DNA from: Arthrobacter sp. Hiyo4
GTDB lineage: Bacteria > Actinomycetota > Actinomycetes > Actinomycetales > Micrococcaceae
Reading direction: 5' to 3'
NCBI GenBank assembly: GCA_002370555.1
Contig: AP014718.1
Span: 2,046,001 to 2,110,000, forward strand
DNA: 64,000 bases
Shown here: piece by piece, positions 52,377 through 63,546 of the stretch
How the letters are laid out: every line of letters starts with the position of its first letter
Position numbering within the stretch: the stretch's first letter is position 1
Position numbers and translations under genes: made by a program
The notes under the pieces: generated by a model
Database searches by the model: none
The model's input: only the letters and a program-made list of their open reading frames with translations
Told to the model about the DNA's origin: nothing

Positions 52377-53766
52377 TAGAACTTCACGGCTGCCGGGTCG
52401 TCACTCGGGTGGCCTCGGTCTCGGCGTTGGTGTCTTCAGCAACCTCAGCCTCAACGGCGGGAGCCTCTTCTTCGCCGCCGGGGCGGACGAAGTCGCTGAG
52501 GTCAACGGTTTTGCCGTCGGTGTCGGTCACGGTGGCCTGGCCCAGGACAACAGCCAGTGCCTTCCGGCGGCGGACCTCGGAAACCATCATGGGAACCTGG
52601 CCGCTCTGATCGATGATCTGGGCGAACTGGTTCGGGTCCATGCCGTACTGGCTGGCGGCGCTGACGATGTAGTCGATCAGCTCAGCCTGGCTGACGTTGA
52701 CTTCTTCCTTTTCGGCAATGGCGTCAAGGATGACTTCGTTCTGGAAGGCGCGGGCGGTGTTGGCCTTGACCTCTTCGCGGTGCTCCTCGGTGTCGTGTTC
52801 GCCTTCACCGTGGCCGTTGCCCTCCTTGAAGTGGGCTTCGACCTGCTCGTCGACCACGGAGTCCGGAACCGGAACCGCAGTGAGCTCAACGAGCTTGTCC
52901 AGAACCTTGTCGCGGGCCTCAACGCCCTGCTCAACAACCTTGGAGTCGGCGGCCTGCTTGGCCAGGTCCTCGCGGAGTTCGGCGAGGGTGTCGAACTCGG
53001 AGGCCAGCTGGGCGAAGTCGTCGTCAGCCTCGGGAAGCTCGCGCTCCTTGACGGCCTTGACAACAACCTTCACCTGGGCGGACTCGCCGGCGTGGTCACC
53101 GCCCACCAGGGTGGTTTCGAAGATGGCGTCTTCGTCAACGCTTAGGCCGGTGACGGCCTCATCCAGGCCCTCAAGCATGGTTTCGGTACCCACCTGGTAG
53201 GACAGGCCTGACGCTGAATCAACGTCGGCGCCGTCAATGGTGGCGGTGATGTCGATGGTCAGGAAGTCGCCATCGGCGGCCGGGCGATCCACGGACTTCA
53301 GCGTGCCGAAGCGGCCGCGCAGTTCATCCAGGGCCTTGTCAACGTCTTCGTCGGAGGATTCCGCTGCGGCTACCTCAACCTTGATGCCGGCGTAGTCCGG
53401 GAGTTCGATCTCCGGGCGGATATCAACCTCGGCGTGGAACTTCAGTTCCCCGTCCGTGGAGGTGGGGTCCGGAACTTCGGTGATTTCAACCTCGGGACGG
53501 CTCAGGGGGCGGATGCCTGATTCCTGGACTGCAGCCTGGTACCAGCCGTTGAGGCCTTCGTTGATGGCCGTCTCCAGCACGTAGCCGCGGCCAACGCGCT
53601 GATCGATCAGCTTCGACGGGACCTTGCCCTTACGGAAGCCAGGGACCTGGATCTGCGAAGCAACAGTCTTGTATGCCTCGTCGATGCTGGGCTTCAATTC
53701 CTCAAAAGGGACCTCAACATTGAGCTTGACCCGCGTGGGGGTGAGGTTCTCGACAGCGCTCTTCAC
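52377..53766 (-). CDS. tig: Trigger factor (frameshifted at extreme 3' end)
   Basis: Ribosome-bound chaperone and peptidyl-prolyl isomerase. The ribosome-docking signature is [16 protein letters not shown] (about residues 42-57), a FKBP-type middle domain spans about 150-245, and the C-terminal chaperone arms are helical. ATG 53766. A frameshift near 52400 changes the last residues; correcting it gives DDPAAVKF and a stop at 52377. The C-terminus is acidic (Glu/Ala-rich). Upstream of clpP1, the usual tig-clpP-clpX linkage. Confidence 0.95.
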
Positions 53767-53820
53767 GGTCTAAGTACTCCTGGGTTTGTGGGATGGGTTT
53801 CTGCAAACGCAGTTTCTGCC

Positions 53821-53840
53821 CGGGCCGTTTGCACGGCCCG
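53821..53840 (-). terminator. Hairpin after tRNA-Pro
   Basis: CGGGCCGT and ACGGCCCG form a perfect stem with loop GCAA, 11 bases after tRNA-Pro on the minus strand and before tig. No T tract follows, so it could also be a processing signal. Confidence 0.5.
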
Positions 53841-53850
53841 AGCCGCAGAG

Positions 53851-53925
53851 TCGGGGTGACAGGATTTGAACCTGCGACTTCCTGCTCCCAAAGCAGGTGC
53901 TCTAGCCAAGCTGAGCTACACCCCG
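53851..53925 (-). tRNA. tRNA-Pro(TGG)
   Basis: Cloverleaf on the minus strand: acceptor CGGGGTG/CACCCCG, anticodon stem CCTGC/GCAGG with loop TTTGGGA (anticodon TGG), T loop TTCAAAT. Length 75; CCA not encoded. Confidence 0.95.
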
Positions 53926-54073
53926 TAAGTGCACAGGCAAGTCTACGTTCATCCGGGCGTTCTTTGCACATTTGACACGTGGGGCATGAATTAGGTTTAG
54001 TTGTATCCGGCTTCAACAGCCAGCCCGAAGAAACTCATTGCAGCCTGATGTAACAGCTGAGGTGTATTTTTCC

Positions 54074-54147
54074 GGGGACGTAGCTTAGTGGTAAAGCCTC
54101 AGTCTTCCAAACTGATGATGCGGGTTCGATTCCCGTCGTCCCCTCCA
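54074..54147 (+). tRNA. tRNA-Gly(TCC)
   Basis: Acceptor GGGGACG/CGTCCCC, anticodon stem TCAGT/ACTGA with loop CTTCCAA (anticodon TCC), T loop TTCGATT, and encoded CCA at 54145-54147. Plus strand. Confidence 0.95.
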
Positions 54148-54152
54148 TATGG

Positions 54153-54186
54153 AGCAGGCCCCTCGCCGAGGGGCCCTGCTTTTTTG
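54153..54186 (+). terminator. Rho-independent terminator after tRNA-Gly
   Basis: AGCAGGCCCCTCG and AGGGGCCCTGCT form a GC-rich stem with one bulge, followed by TTTTTT. Begins 6 bases after the tRNA. Confidence 0.92.
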
Positions 54187-54221
54187 CTTGGCTGACTTGG
54201 GAGCTAGCTGACTTTGGTCCG

Positions 54222-55154
54222 CTACTGCTGGCAGCCGGGCACCAGTAGAGCTTGCGGCCCACCATTTCGGTAATGGCCACCGGGACGGCACAGACCCGGC
54301 AGGGCTGCCCTTCACGCTTGTACACAAAGTGGGCGTCGCCGCCCGAGGGCAAAGTCGCCCCTGACTCCCGTGACCGGACTCCCGGTTATCCGGCTCCCAA
54401 TACACCGGCGGTGTGGTGATGATCCGCCCGTCGCGGACGCCGTCGGCCATTACTGCGGCTGTGTCGTCCCACAACAGGCCGGCGGCGCCGCTGGAGAGTC
54501 CGGTACCCGGCAGCCACGGATCCAGCCGCTGCCGGAACAGCACTTCGGCCCGGTAGACATTCCCGACGCCGGCAATCACCTTCTGGTCCATCAGCAGCGC
54601 TGCGATGGGCGTCTTGCGGGACAGAAGGCCCGTCACAAAGCGGACCCTGTCCGCGGGGTGGTTGTGCAGCGGATCCGGCCCCAGCCGGGCCAGGACGGCC
54701 CGGGCTTCTGCCTCGGTGATGGCCGCGCAGGTGGTGGCACCGCGGAGGTCCGCCCAGCCATGCTTGCTGACCAGCCGGACACGCACGGCGCCCCGGGGTT
54801 CGGGAGGTCCCGCGTACTCAACCATCCCGGCGTCGCCGGTAATTTCGGGGTCCTCGAAAACCTCGCGCTCCCCGATCTTGCGCGGGGCACCGATGCTGGA
54901 GGCCCCGCTGAAGGTCGCGTCGCCGCCGAAGTCCCAGGCCCGTAGAGCCCCAGGTGGACGTGCAGCACCACGGCGTGGTCAAAGTGCAGGAAGAGGTGCT
55001 TGCCATGGGCGCGCGAATCCGTCAGGACCTGTCCATCGAGCAGGGCTGCGCCGGCAACGAACCGGCCCTGCGGGCTGCTCACGGACAGCGGCTCCCCGGC
55101 AAAGACGTCCCCGAACTGTTGCGCCAGGCGGCGGACTGAATGCCCTTCGGGCAC
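54222..55154 (-). CDS. nei: Fpg/Nei family DNA glycosylase (frameshifted)
   Basis: Base-excision DNA glycosylase/AP lyase. The start is GTG 55154, giving MPEGHSVRRLAQQFGDVFAG; Pro2 and Glu3 are the catalytic residues and MPEGH marks the Nei2 group. The H2TH region reads IAALLMDQKVIAGVGNVYRA and the C-terminal zinc finger is CRVCAVP ... LYWCPGCQQ after correcting a lost G near 54233. Other breaks near 54945 and 54345. The GTG overlaps the rpiB stop by one base (TAGTG). Confidence 0.9.
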
Positions 55155-55646
55155 TACTCGATGACCTCGCCGGTGGATTCGTAAGCCGCGATCTTGCCGA
55201 TGCGGCGGACGTGCCGTTCGTCGTTGCTGAAGGGCTCGGCCAGGAACGCCTCAATCAGTTCGGTTGCTTCCTCGACAGTGTGCTGGCGGCCGCCCACGGC
55301 CACCACGTTGGCGTCGTTGTGTTCGCGTGCCAACGTTGCGGTGGAGTGGTTCCAGGCGAGGGCTGCGCGGACCCCTTAACTTTGTTGGCAGCGATCTGCT
55401 CACCGTTGCCCGAGCCGCCCAGGACGATGCCCAAGGCGTGGATTCCTGCCTGCTGGTCAGCGACGACGGCGAGCGCTGCGTTGATGCAGAAGGACGGGTA
55501 GTCGTCCAGGGCGTCGTATTCCTTGGGCCGTGGTCCACCACGACGTAGCCCTTGGCCGTGAGGTGGCTGACCAGGTGGGCGCTGAGTTCCATCCCTGCGT
55601 GGTCGGTGGCGATGTGTACCCGCGGGAAGGCAGGGGAAGAAGTCAC
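55154..55646 (-). CDS. rpiB: Ribose-5-phosphate isomerase B (frameshifted)
   Basis: Interconverts ribose-5-phosphate and ribulose-5-phosphate in the pentose phosphate pathway. IATDHAGMELSAHLVSHLTA at the N-terminus and LGGSGNGEQIAANKV carry the substrate residues; the Glu in GNGE matches the actinobacterial RpiB subtype. ATREHN-like LAREHNDANVVAVGGR follows. GTG start 55646. Frame breaks near 55540 and 55375. About 163 residues. Coupled to nei by TAGTG. Confidence 0.9.
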
Positions 55647-55723
55647 AGCAGTATCCGTTCGTTTCGGCGCCGGGGCCAGCGGTGCTGGTTCAGGCCAGGG
55701 TCAGATCATCAGGGACAAGGTTA

Positions 55724-56738
55724 CTAGGACTCAGACTCCGGCGCGCGTTCGCCGGAAGTGCCCCCGTGCGCCCTGGCAGCCACACGGGTCAGGACTTCCG
55801 CCAGCCGGGCCGCGGAGGCAGGGCTGCCGCCGCTGACCGCAAGGTTGCGCCCATCTGTTTGATGAACGACGACGGCGGGGCCGCTGCTGACCAGCATCGC
55901 GGCGGTACCGCTGTGGTTGCGGTAGCCCCACCCGCCGTAGTCGGCGGCGCGGACGTCCGCGGCACTTGCGGTGGAGATCGCGGCCGCCGGCACATCCATG
56001 ACCGGCAGCACTCCGGCCACGAGGACACGCAGGCCGCGGCGGTCGGCCTTGACGCGGGCGCAGAGGAAAGCGGCGGCCACCACAGCGAGGGCAGCCACCA
56101 GGGCCCCGAGCCAGGGCAGCGCCACAGCGATCAGCGCGGCCGGGAACAGGCTTGCCACCGCGATCATCACAAAGACCGAGCTGCGGGCGTGCACCCACAT
56201 CCGGAACGTGTCCCCGCAAGCTCCGGGTCAAGCTCGCGGGCGAGGGCCCGCTCCAGGGCCCGGTCATCGTCAAGGGACCACTGCCGGTCGGCCTTGAACA
56301 CGAAGCCCATGATGACACCCAGCGACAGCGCCGCCCGCTGCCCAATGCGAGAACCGTGAGATCCACCCGGGACTCCCGGGCGTCCGCGAGGCCGGCCTGC
56401 CCCACCAGTCCGGCTGCCAGGACGCTGGTGATGAACAGGCTCAGGAACAGTCCCGTCCCCATCATGATCCTGCGCATCACAGCGGGCCGGGACAGCGGTG
56501 CCGCCTGGAACATCACCAGCCAGCCGGAGGCGATGATGAGCAGCGCGCCGCCGCCCGCATAGGCGCCGAACGGAGCAAAGGAGGCGCCGCCGTCGGCCGT
56601 CCAGCTGATGGCTACGGGGTCCGGAAGATCGGGACGCAGCAAGAAGGCGCAGAAGACAAAAGCCGCCGCCAGGACCACGGGAAAGCCGACGGCGAAGCGC
56701 AGTGCCTTGGTGTCCACCGAATCCCGGAACTTTCCCAT
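55724..56738 (-). CDS. DUF1648 domain membrane protein (frameshifted)
   Basis: About 339 residues. The N-terminal half has the DUF1648 pattern: helix ALRFAVGFPVVLAAAFVFCA, then DPVAISWTADGGASFAPFGA, and further helices (LLIIASGWLVMFQAAPLS; MMGTGLFLSLFITSVLAAGL). After repair near 56340 and 56215, two more helices and a soluble domain (RVKADRRGLRVLVAGVLPVM; GGWGYRNHSGTAAMLVSSGP) that looks PH-like. Related proteins sense or respond to envelope stress; function here is unknown. ATG 56738, divergent from pepN. Confidence 0.7.
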
Positions 56739-56839
56739 GCATTAACGCTACTCCCGCCGGAGGCCGTGACAGAATGACTTCACTGTGCCGGTGCGGGCCA
56801 CCGCCTGCCGGCAACCGCAACCCCTTCTGGAGGCCCCAC

Positions 56840-59412
56840 TTGCCAGGTATGAACCTGACTCGCGCCGAAGCCCGCGAGCGTGCCGCACTCATCAACGTTG
56901 ACTCCTACGATGTCGTCCTCGACCTGACCAGGGGCGGGAAGATCTTCGGGACCACCACCACGGTGAAGTTCACGGCAGTGCCGGGTTCCACCACTTTCAT
57001 CGACGCCGTAACGCATGCCGTGCACAGCGTCACGCTCAATGGGCGCGCCTTGGACCCTGCGGCAGTCTCCGACGGTATCCGGATCCAGTTGCCGGACCTG
57101 GCCTCGGCCAACGAGCTCACGGTGGTGGCCGACGCGCCGTACATGAACACCGGCGAAGGCCTGCACCGCTTTGTGGATCCGGTGGACAACGAGGTGTACC
57201 TGTACACGCAGTTCGAGGTTCCCGATTCGCGCCGGATGTTCGCGGTGTTTGAGCAGCCCGACCTCAAGGGCACCTTCAGGTTCACGGTCACCGCGCCCTC
57301 GCACTGGGATGTCATCTCCAACTCCCCCACCCCCGCCGCGGTGGAAGCCACACCAGGGACGACGGCGGTGCCCGCTCGGTCTGGACGTTCGCCCCACACC
57401 ACGGCTGTCCTCCTACGTCACCGCCCTGATCGCCGGCCCGTACCAGTCAGTCCGCAGCGAAGTGGCCAGCTCCGACGGCCGCGTGATCCCGCTGGGAGTT
57501 TTTGCCCGGAAGTCCCTGATGCAGTACCTCGACGCGGACAACATCTTCGAGCTGACCCGCCAGGGCTTCGAATTCTTCGAGGCGCAGTTCGGCTTCCCGT
57601 ACCCGTTCGAGAAGTACGACCAGCTCTTTGTGCCCGAGTTCAACGCGGGCGCGATGGAGAATGCCGGCGCGGTGACCATCCTGGAAGGCTACGTTTTCCG
57701 GAGCAAGGTGACCGGGGCGCAGATCGAGCGCCGGGCCATCACCGTGCTGCACGAACTCGCGCACATGTGGTTCGGCGACCTGGTGACCATGCGCTGGTGG
57801 AACGACCTCTGGCTCAACGAGTCCTTCGCCGAATACATGTCCCACCTCGCCGCCGTGGAAAACACATCCTTCACGAGCGCGTGGACCACGTTCGCCTCGG
57901 TGGAGAAGTCCTGGGCCTACCGCCAGGACCAGCTGCCCACCACCCACCCGATCTTCGCCGACATCAGGGACCTGCAGGACGTGGAGGTCAACTTCGACGG
58001 CATCACCTACGCCAAGGGCGCCTCTGTGCTGCGCCAGCTGGTGGCGTGGGTGGGGCCGGAGCAGTTCATGGCCGGGGTCCGGGAGTATTTCGCCAAGCAC
58101 GCCTGGCAGAACACCGAGCTGAGCGACCTCATGGTGCAGCTGGAGAAGGCCAGCGGCCGTGACCTGGACCAGTGGGCCGCCTCTGGCTGGAAACCGCTGG
58201 CGTCAATACGCTCAAGCCGGAGCTCGCCGTGGACGGCTCCGGGATGCTGACGTCCTTCACCATCGTGCAGTCCGCCGTCGAGGAGTGGCCCACCATCCGT
58301 CCTCACCGGCTCGCCGTCGGGTTCTACAACCTGAACAGCGCTGGCAAGCTGGAGCGCGTGCACCGCGAGGAGCTCGACGTCGACGGCGAGCGCACCGAGG
58401 TGCCGGAGCTGGCTGGCCTGGCCCGGCCTGACCTGATCCTGGTCAACGACGACGACCTCGCCTACGCGAAAGTCCGGTTGGACGAGAAGTCCCTCGCCAC
58501 GGCAACGGCTCACCTGAAGGACTTCAGCGAGAGCCTGCCGCGAACCCTGGTGTGGAACTCCGCCTGGGACGCTGCCCGTGACGGCGAGTCCCCGGCGCGC
58601 CGGTACGTGGAGCTGATCCTGGCCAACGTGGCCGCGGAATCGGATTCTTCGGTGATCCTGGTCCAGCTGCGCCAGTTGGCCACCACGCTGAACTTCTATG
58701 TGGCCGAGGAGCACCGAGAGGCCACTACTGTCTCCGCCGTGGACACGCTGTGGGACCTTGCAGGCGCAGCACTTGGCGGGTCGGACGCCCAGCTGCAGTT
58801 TGTGAAGTCGTTTGCCCTGTTGGCTGGCAGCCGGGCCAGCTGGACACCGTCGCCGGGCTGCTGGACGGCACGGCCATTCTGGAGGGGCTGGCCGTGGACC
58901 AGGACCTCCGCTGGGAGCTGGTGGCGTCCCTGGTGGCCGGTGGCCGGCTGGGACAGGCACAGATCGACGCCGAACTGGAGCGCGACAACACTGCCAGCGG
59001 ACAGAACGCCGCGGCGCTGGCCACAGCCGCCATCCCCACTGCCGAAGCCAAAGCCGCCGCCTGGGACTCGATCGTGGTCACGGGAGAACTCTCCAATGCG
59101 CTCCAGGGTTCAGCCGTCACAGGCTTCATGCGGGTGCGGGACCGTTCGCTGCTGGAGCCGTACGCGGAAAACTACTTCGAGGCTGTTCCCGGCATCGTGG
59201 CAAACCGCACGCACGCGCTCGCCCAGCAGATCGTCGTCGGGCTTTATCCGGCACTGCTGACCACGCAGGCAACGGTGGACCGGACGGATGCTTTCCTCGC
59301 CGGTCTTCCGGCCGACAGCAGCGCCCTGCGGCGCATGATGCTGGAAAACCGCGACGGCGTGGCCCGGGCGTTGCGGGCACGCGCGGCCGATGTCCTGCCG
59401 GACGAAGCCTAG
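56840..59412 (+). CDS. pepN: Aminopeptidase N, M1 family (frameshifted)
   Basis: Zinc aminopeptidase of about 858 residues. NAGAMENAGAVTILEG (exopeptidase motif, about residue 270) and the zinc site HELAHMWFGDLVTMRWWNDL followed by WLNESFAEYMS (about 303-332) are complete. TTG 56840 chosen: GGAGG lies 6 bases before it; ATG 56849 is the next in-frame start. Frameshifts near 57360, 57400, 58190 and 58825. The C-terminal helical domain reads through to PDEA. Cytosolic, acts in peptide recycling. Confidence 0.93.
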
Positions 59413-59422
59413 GCCGGGCGCC

Positions 59423-59896
59423 GTGGGCCTGGGCGAGCACCACTATTCCCTGATGGTGCAGTGGACCGGCAACCTGGGTGACGGCACGTCGTCGTACCGG
59501 GGCTACTCACGGGACCACGACATCCGGATCCCCGGGCTGCCGGTCCTGCCCGGTTCGGCCGATCCGACGTTCCATGGGGACCGTGACCGCTACAACCCGG
59601 AGCAGCTGCTCCTGGCGGCGCTGGCGCAGTGCCACATGCTGTCTTTCCTGCACGTGGCGGTGAAGCACGGGGTGGTGGTGACCAACTATCAGGACGACGC
59701 CACCGGTGTGATGCGGCTGAACCGCGACGGCAGCGGACAGTTCGAGTCCGTCACGCTGAACCCGCGGGTGACCGTGGCGGACGCGGCGCATGTGGATCTG
59801 GCTGAACAGCTGCACCGCGAAGCCAACGCAGTCTGTTTCATCGCCCGGAGTGTCAACTTCCCCGTGCATCATTCACCCGTGACCCTGGTGGCCTGA
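59423..59896 (+). CDS. OsmC family peroxiredoxin-like protein
   Basis: Intact 157 residues. OsmC/Ohr fold with the two redox cysteines in LLLAALAQCHMLSFLHVAVK and REANAVCFIARSVNFPV. GTG at 59423, 10 bases after the pepN stop, so cotranscription is likely. Such proteins reduce organic hydroperoxides; this subgroup's substrate is not established. Confidence 0.87.
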   Translation: MGLGEHHYSLMVQWTGNLGDGTSSYRGYSRDHDIRIPGLPVLPGSADPTFHGDRDRYNPEQLLLAALAQCHMLSFLHVAVKHGVVVTNYQDDATGVMRLNRDGSGQFESVTLNPRVTVADAAHVDLAEQLHREANAVCFIARSVNFPVHHSPVTLVA

Positions 59897-59914
59897 GAGG
59901 AGTTCACCGGCCAG

Positions 59915-60480
59915 TCAGCACTTCACCCGCCAGTAGTTCTTGGCCAGCCAATCCTCCAGGGCATCGACGGCCTCGCCTTGATTGCCAGCCACTATTTTGG
60001 CCCCCTCGATGTACTCGCCAAAAGGCAAGCGGTCCCCCACAGCGTTCAGCGGCCCTGTCACCCTGCGCTGGGCAGCATCGAGGACCCAGGCCGCGAGGTC
60101 CCGCACGCCAATGCCCTGCGTGGCGTGGCCAGCGGTGGCCGGGACCACGGCCGGGGCGCTGTCCCTTGCGAACCTTGCGGGCCAGTAGACATACCGGTCC
60201 GTTCCGTCGCCGGGGCCGCTGATCTCGCCGGCGCGGCAGAGGTGCGCCCTGTCGCCCACAGCTTCCAGGGTTGCCTATTCAATGACCGCATCCCAGTCCG
60301 CTGCCACCTGTGCGTAGCTGTTCGCGCCGAATGAACGGTCCGCTTCTACCCACCGGACACCGGCTGGCGGTTCCGTCGCGGATCCGCGGGCAGACACGTG
60401 ACTGTGTGACCTGCGCAAACGGCCTGCCGGGCGATTTCAGACGAGAGAAAGGCGGTTCCGCCCAGAATGAGGATGCGCAT
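59915..60480 (-). pseudogene. NAD-dependent epimerase/dehydratase with internal deletion
   Basis: The N-terminal part from ATG 60480 has the dinucleotide motif MRILILGGTAFLSSEIARQA and, after a frame correction near 60400, EADRSFGANSYAQVAADWDA. At about 60278 the protein stops at a TAG and in the same frame resumes with ATLEAVGDRAHLCRAGEISG, sequence that normally lies about 80 residues later. The segment holding the catalytic Ser/Tyr/Lys region is missing. The C-terminus (GEYIEGAKIVAGNQGEAVDA) is normal. Either a real deletion or an assembly collapse. Confidence 0.7.
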
Positions 60481-60603
60481 GGGCCCACGCTACGGCGCTA
60501 GGGTTGAAAGAGAATAGAGCCTTATGCCGCGGGCGAACCTGTGCATGGGCCGACGTCATCCCCCGGCCGCCGCCGGTGATCCCCCCCAAGGAGTTTTGCC
60601 TCT

Positions 60604-61295
60604 ATGTTCAGCACAATGTCGCTTACACCCCGCCCCTCACCTCGCAGCCCAACGGCGTCAGCATCACAGGCATCGCGATCAGCCTTGGCGTCGGAATCGC
60701 AGTCTGGCTGGTGGCGACGTTCGTGATTTCGCGGATCACCAAGCGCGTGGCTGCGGGTACCAACTTCTTCAAGAAACCGCATTTCAAGTGGGTCGCCCCG
60801 GCGCTGCGGGCACTGGACCATGAACGCCGCGTGCAGCGGGCGGAAACCATCGGTTCCCTGCTCAACAGCATCGTGGGCGTACTGGTGGCCGTGATCACCA
60901 TCATGTATGTGCTGCAGAACCTGGACATCAACATCGCCCCGCTGCTGACCAGCGTGGGAATCCTGGGTATCGCCATCGGTTTTGGCGCCCAGCAGCTGAT
61001 CCGCGACTTCCTGGCCGGGATCTTCATCACCATCGAGGACCAGTACGGGATTGGTGACGTCATCGAAACCAGCGAAGTTGTGGGTGTGGTCGAGTCCATG
61101 GGGCTGCGCATCACGCGGGTCCGCTCGGAGGACGGCGCCATCTGGTACCTCCGCAATGGCGAGATCCTTCGCGTCGGCAACCGTTCGCAGGGAACTTACG
61201 TGCCGGTGCCGGACTCCCCGGCGGCCGAGCCGGACACTGCCCTGAGTGCGCCCGCCACCGAGGCGAAAAAGACAGAGCAAAAGGCCGGAGAATAG
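60604..61295 (+). CDS. Mechanosensitive ion channel, MscS family (frameshifted near start)
   Basis: Small MscS-type channel of about 230 residues. Helices ITGIAISLGVGIAVWLVATF and LLNSIVGVLVAVITIMYVLQ precede the pore helix TSVGILGIAIGFGAQQLIRD and the beta domain DQYGIGDVIETSEVVGVVES. ATG 60604 is preceded by AAGGAG at good spacing and gives MFSTMSLTP, then a frame change near 60637; a longer in-frame start at 60504 lacks a ribosome site. Releases solutes on osmotic downshift. Confidence 0.9.
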
Positions 61296-61299
61296 AGAC

Positions 61300-61751
61300 A
61301 TGACCACACCCGCCGAGCCGCAGCAGCCACGCCAGCTCATGCAGAACGATCCCTTCAGCCAGCCCGGCTACACGGAGAACTTCTACGACGCCGTGGGCGG
61401 ACACGAGACGTTCGTCAAGCTGATCGATGTCTTTTACGACGGCGTCGCAACGGATCCGCTGTTGCGCCCGATGTACCCGGAGGAGGACCTCGAACCGGCC
61501 AAACGGCGGTTTCTGATGTTCCTGGAGCAGTACTGGGGCGGCCCACCACGTACGGCGAGGAACGCGGCCACCCGCGCCTGCGGATGCGCCACATACCGTT
61601 CCGGGTCACGCCGGAGGCCAAGGACCGCTGGCTGTTCCACATGCGGACCGCTGTCGATGCCCTGGAACTGCCACCCTTGTACGAGGGAACGCTTTGGGAC
61701 TACATGGAACGCGCCGCGCTGTCCATGGTGAACAGCCCGTCGGAGGCCTGA
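61300..61751 (+). CDS. Truncated hemoglobin, group II (GlbO-like, frameshifted)
   Basis: About 150 residues. Globin core NFYDAVGGHETFVKLIDVFY and DPLLRPMYPEEDLEPAKRRF; after a frameshift near 61545 the proximal His is in LRMRHIPFRVTPEAKDRW with the group II Trp at the end of this motif. ATG 61300, 4 bases after the MscS stop, so likely one transcript. Binds oxygen or NO through heme. Confidence 0.9.
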
Positions 61752-61803
61752 GGCGGCCTTCGGCTTAGCGTCTGGGCCGCGTACGACGGCGGCCGGCCGG
61801 GTT

Positions 61804-62459
61804 TTAGAGGCCGCTGCCGGTGCGTGCCAGGACGTGGCCGCGTGGACCACTGAGGCGGAACCAACGGCCCGCACGGTACAGCTTCTGGTCCGCGTCTGCG
61901 AGGAATCCCAGGGTGAGTGCCGCGAAGGCGGCTCCTGCCGGAAGGCCGGAGTCGTCAAGGGCCCGGCCCACACAGCGGCGCGGGCGTTATTGACGATCAG
62001 CGCCCCCGGCTGGGCGGGCATGATGCCCGCCACTTCGGTGATGCCGGCTTCGGCCGCGCGCCGGAGTTCGGCATCCGGCAACGCACCCACCAGCTCCCAG
62101 CCGGTGCGCGGTGCGCCGACGCCTGTCCACGATTCGGTGACGGTGGACGGCGGAACCGGCAACTCGACGTCGTCCTCCCCTGCCCTGGCAAGCCGGTCAA
62201 GGACGGCTGAGAGCGGCACCGTCACGTCAATCGCGGAAGGTTCCGCCAGCGCCATGGTCCGCAGGCCCAGGATGGTGGGCGTGGATTCGCCCAGCAGGCG
62301 GGGCCGCAGAATGCACACGTAGGCCGCGAGAACGGAACCTGCGGCCTGAAGCCGGATGGCGCCGTCGTCGACCGTCTTGGCACGTGTGGTGAATGTCCGC
62401 AGATCGGCGAGATCACGCGGGTCGGCGAACCGGAAGGACTTCGTAAGTAGGTCAGACAC
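61804..62459 (-). CDS. Conserved hypothetical protein (frameshifted)
   Basis: About 218 residues starting at GTG 62459 with SDLLTKSFRFADPRDLADLR. No signal peptide or membrane helix; composition is Ala/Leu-rich with a plausible beta pattern (VLAAYVCILRPRLLGESTPT; IDVTVPLSAVLDRLARAGED). Frameshift near 61960, after which it ends LSGPRGHVLARTGSGL. Divergent from tesB across 62 bases. I do not recognise a domain. Confidence 0.6.
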
Positions 62460-62521
62460 ACTAAGAACACTACCGGCTGAAGCTTGGTTGAGCAGCGGCG
62501 GGCGGCGTCTAGAGTCGATCC

Positions 62522-63502
62522 ATGACTGAAGCCGAAACCGGACTGCTGGCGCCACCCAGCGGCGACCCCACCGAAACGCTCATCCAGCTCCTTGACCTCG
62601 GTGAGCTTGAGGGCGCCCGGACCGATGAGGACATCTTCCTTGGCCCATCGCAGCAGCAGCCCCGGCAGCGTGTGTTCGGCGGCCAGGTGCTGGCCCAGTC
62701 GCTGGTCGCTTCCATGCGGACGGTGGACCCGGAACGGTTTGTCCACTCCATGCATGGCTATTTCCTCCGGCCCGGCGACGCCAACAAGCCCATCACATTC
62801 GGTGTCCAGCGCCTGCGTGACGGCCGGTCCTTTTCGGCGAGGCGTGTCCATGCCTACCAGGAAGGGGTGCCCATCCTTTCGATGATCGCGTCTTTCCAGG
62901 ACCTGGACGAAGGCCTCGACCATGAATCCAAGATGCCCGCCGGCATTCCCGATCCTGAGTCGCTGCCGAGCACGGCCGACCTGCTGGGCAAGTTCGATCA
63001 CCCCATCGCCCAGCATTGGGCTTACGAGCGGCCCTTTGATATCAGGCACGTCGACCCGCCGCTCTACGTTTCAGCCAAAGGCAAGAAGGAGGCCCGGAAC
63101 GCCGTCTGGATGAAGACGTTCGGGCCCATGCCCGATGATTCAAACCTGCACCGGGCCGCCCTGGCCTACGCCAGCGACTACACGCTGCTGGAATCCATCC
63201 TGCGCCGCCACGGGCTGAGCTGGATCACGCCCGGAATGAGTGTCGCCAGCCTCGACCACGCCATGTGGTGGCACCGTCCCGCCCGGGTGGACGAATGGCT
63301 GCTCTACGTCCAGGAATCCCCCAGCGCCCAGGGAGCCCGCGGCCTCGCCACGGGCAAAATCTTCAACCGGGCCGGGCAGCACGTTGCCTCGGTGGCGCAG
63401 GAGGGCATGCTCCGGGTTCCCACCGACCTGAAAAACAAAGTCGTTGGCGCGTTCCAGTCCAAAGTCCTGGAGCACCAGATCCGCAAGGCCGGGCGGAACT
63501 GA
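62522..63502 (+). CDS. tesB: Acyl-CoA thioesterase II
   Basis: Intact 326 residues, double hotdog fold. N-terminal half RQRVFGGQVLAQSLVASMRT and SMHGYFLRPGDANKPITFGV; C-terminal half with the catalytic Asp in VASLDHAMWWHRPARVDEWL and Thr/Gln in RGLATGKIFNRAGQHVASVA. Hydrolyses acyl-CoA thioesters. ATG 62522. Followed by a strong terminator. Confidence 0.95.
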   Translation: MTEAETGLLAPPSGDPTETLIQLLDLGELEGARTDEDIFLGPSQQQPRQRVFGGQVLAQSLVASMRTVDPERFVHSMHGYFLRPGDANKPITFGVQRLRDGRSFSARRVHAYQEGVPILSMIASFQDLDEGLDHESKMPAGIPDPESLPSTADLLGKFDHPIAQHWAYERPFDIRHVDPPLYVSAKGKKEARNAVWMKTFGPMPDDSNLHRAALAYASDYTLLESILRRHGLSWITPGMSVASLDHAMWWHRPARVDEWLLYVQESPSAQGARGLATGKIFNRAGQHVASVAQEGMLRVPTDLKNKVVGAFQSKVLEHQIRKAGRN

Positions 63503-63546
63503 GGCCGGCTGGCAGAGCGGCCTGGCTGGCTTCCGGCAGGCAGCAG

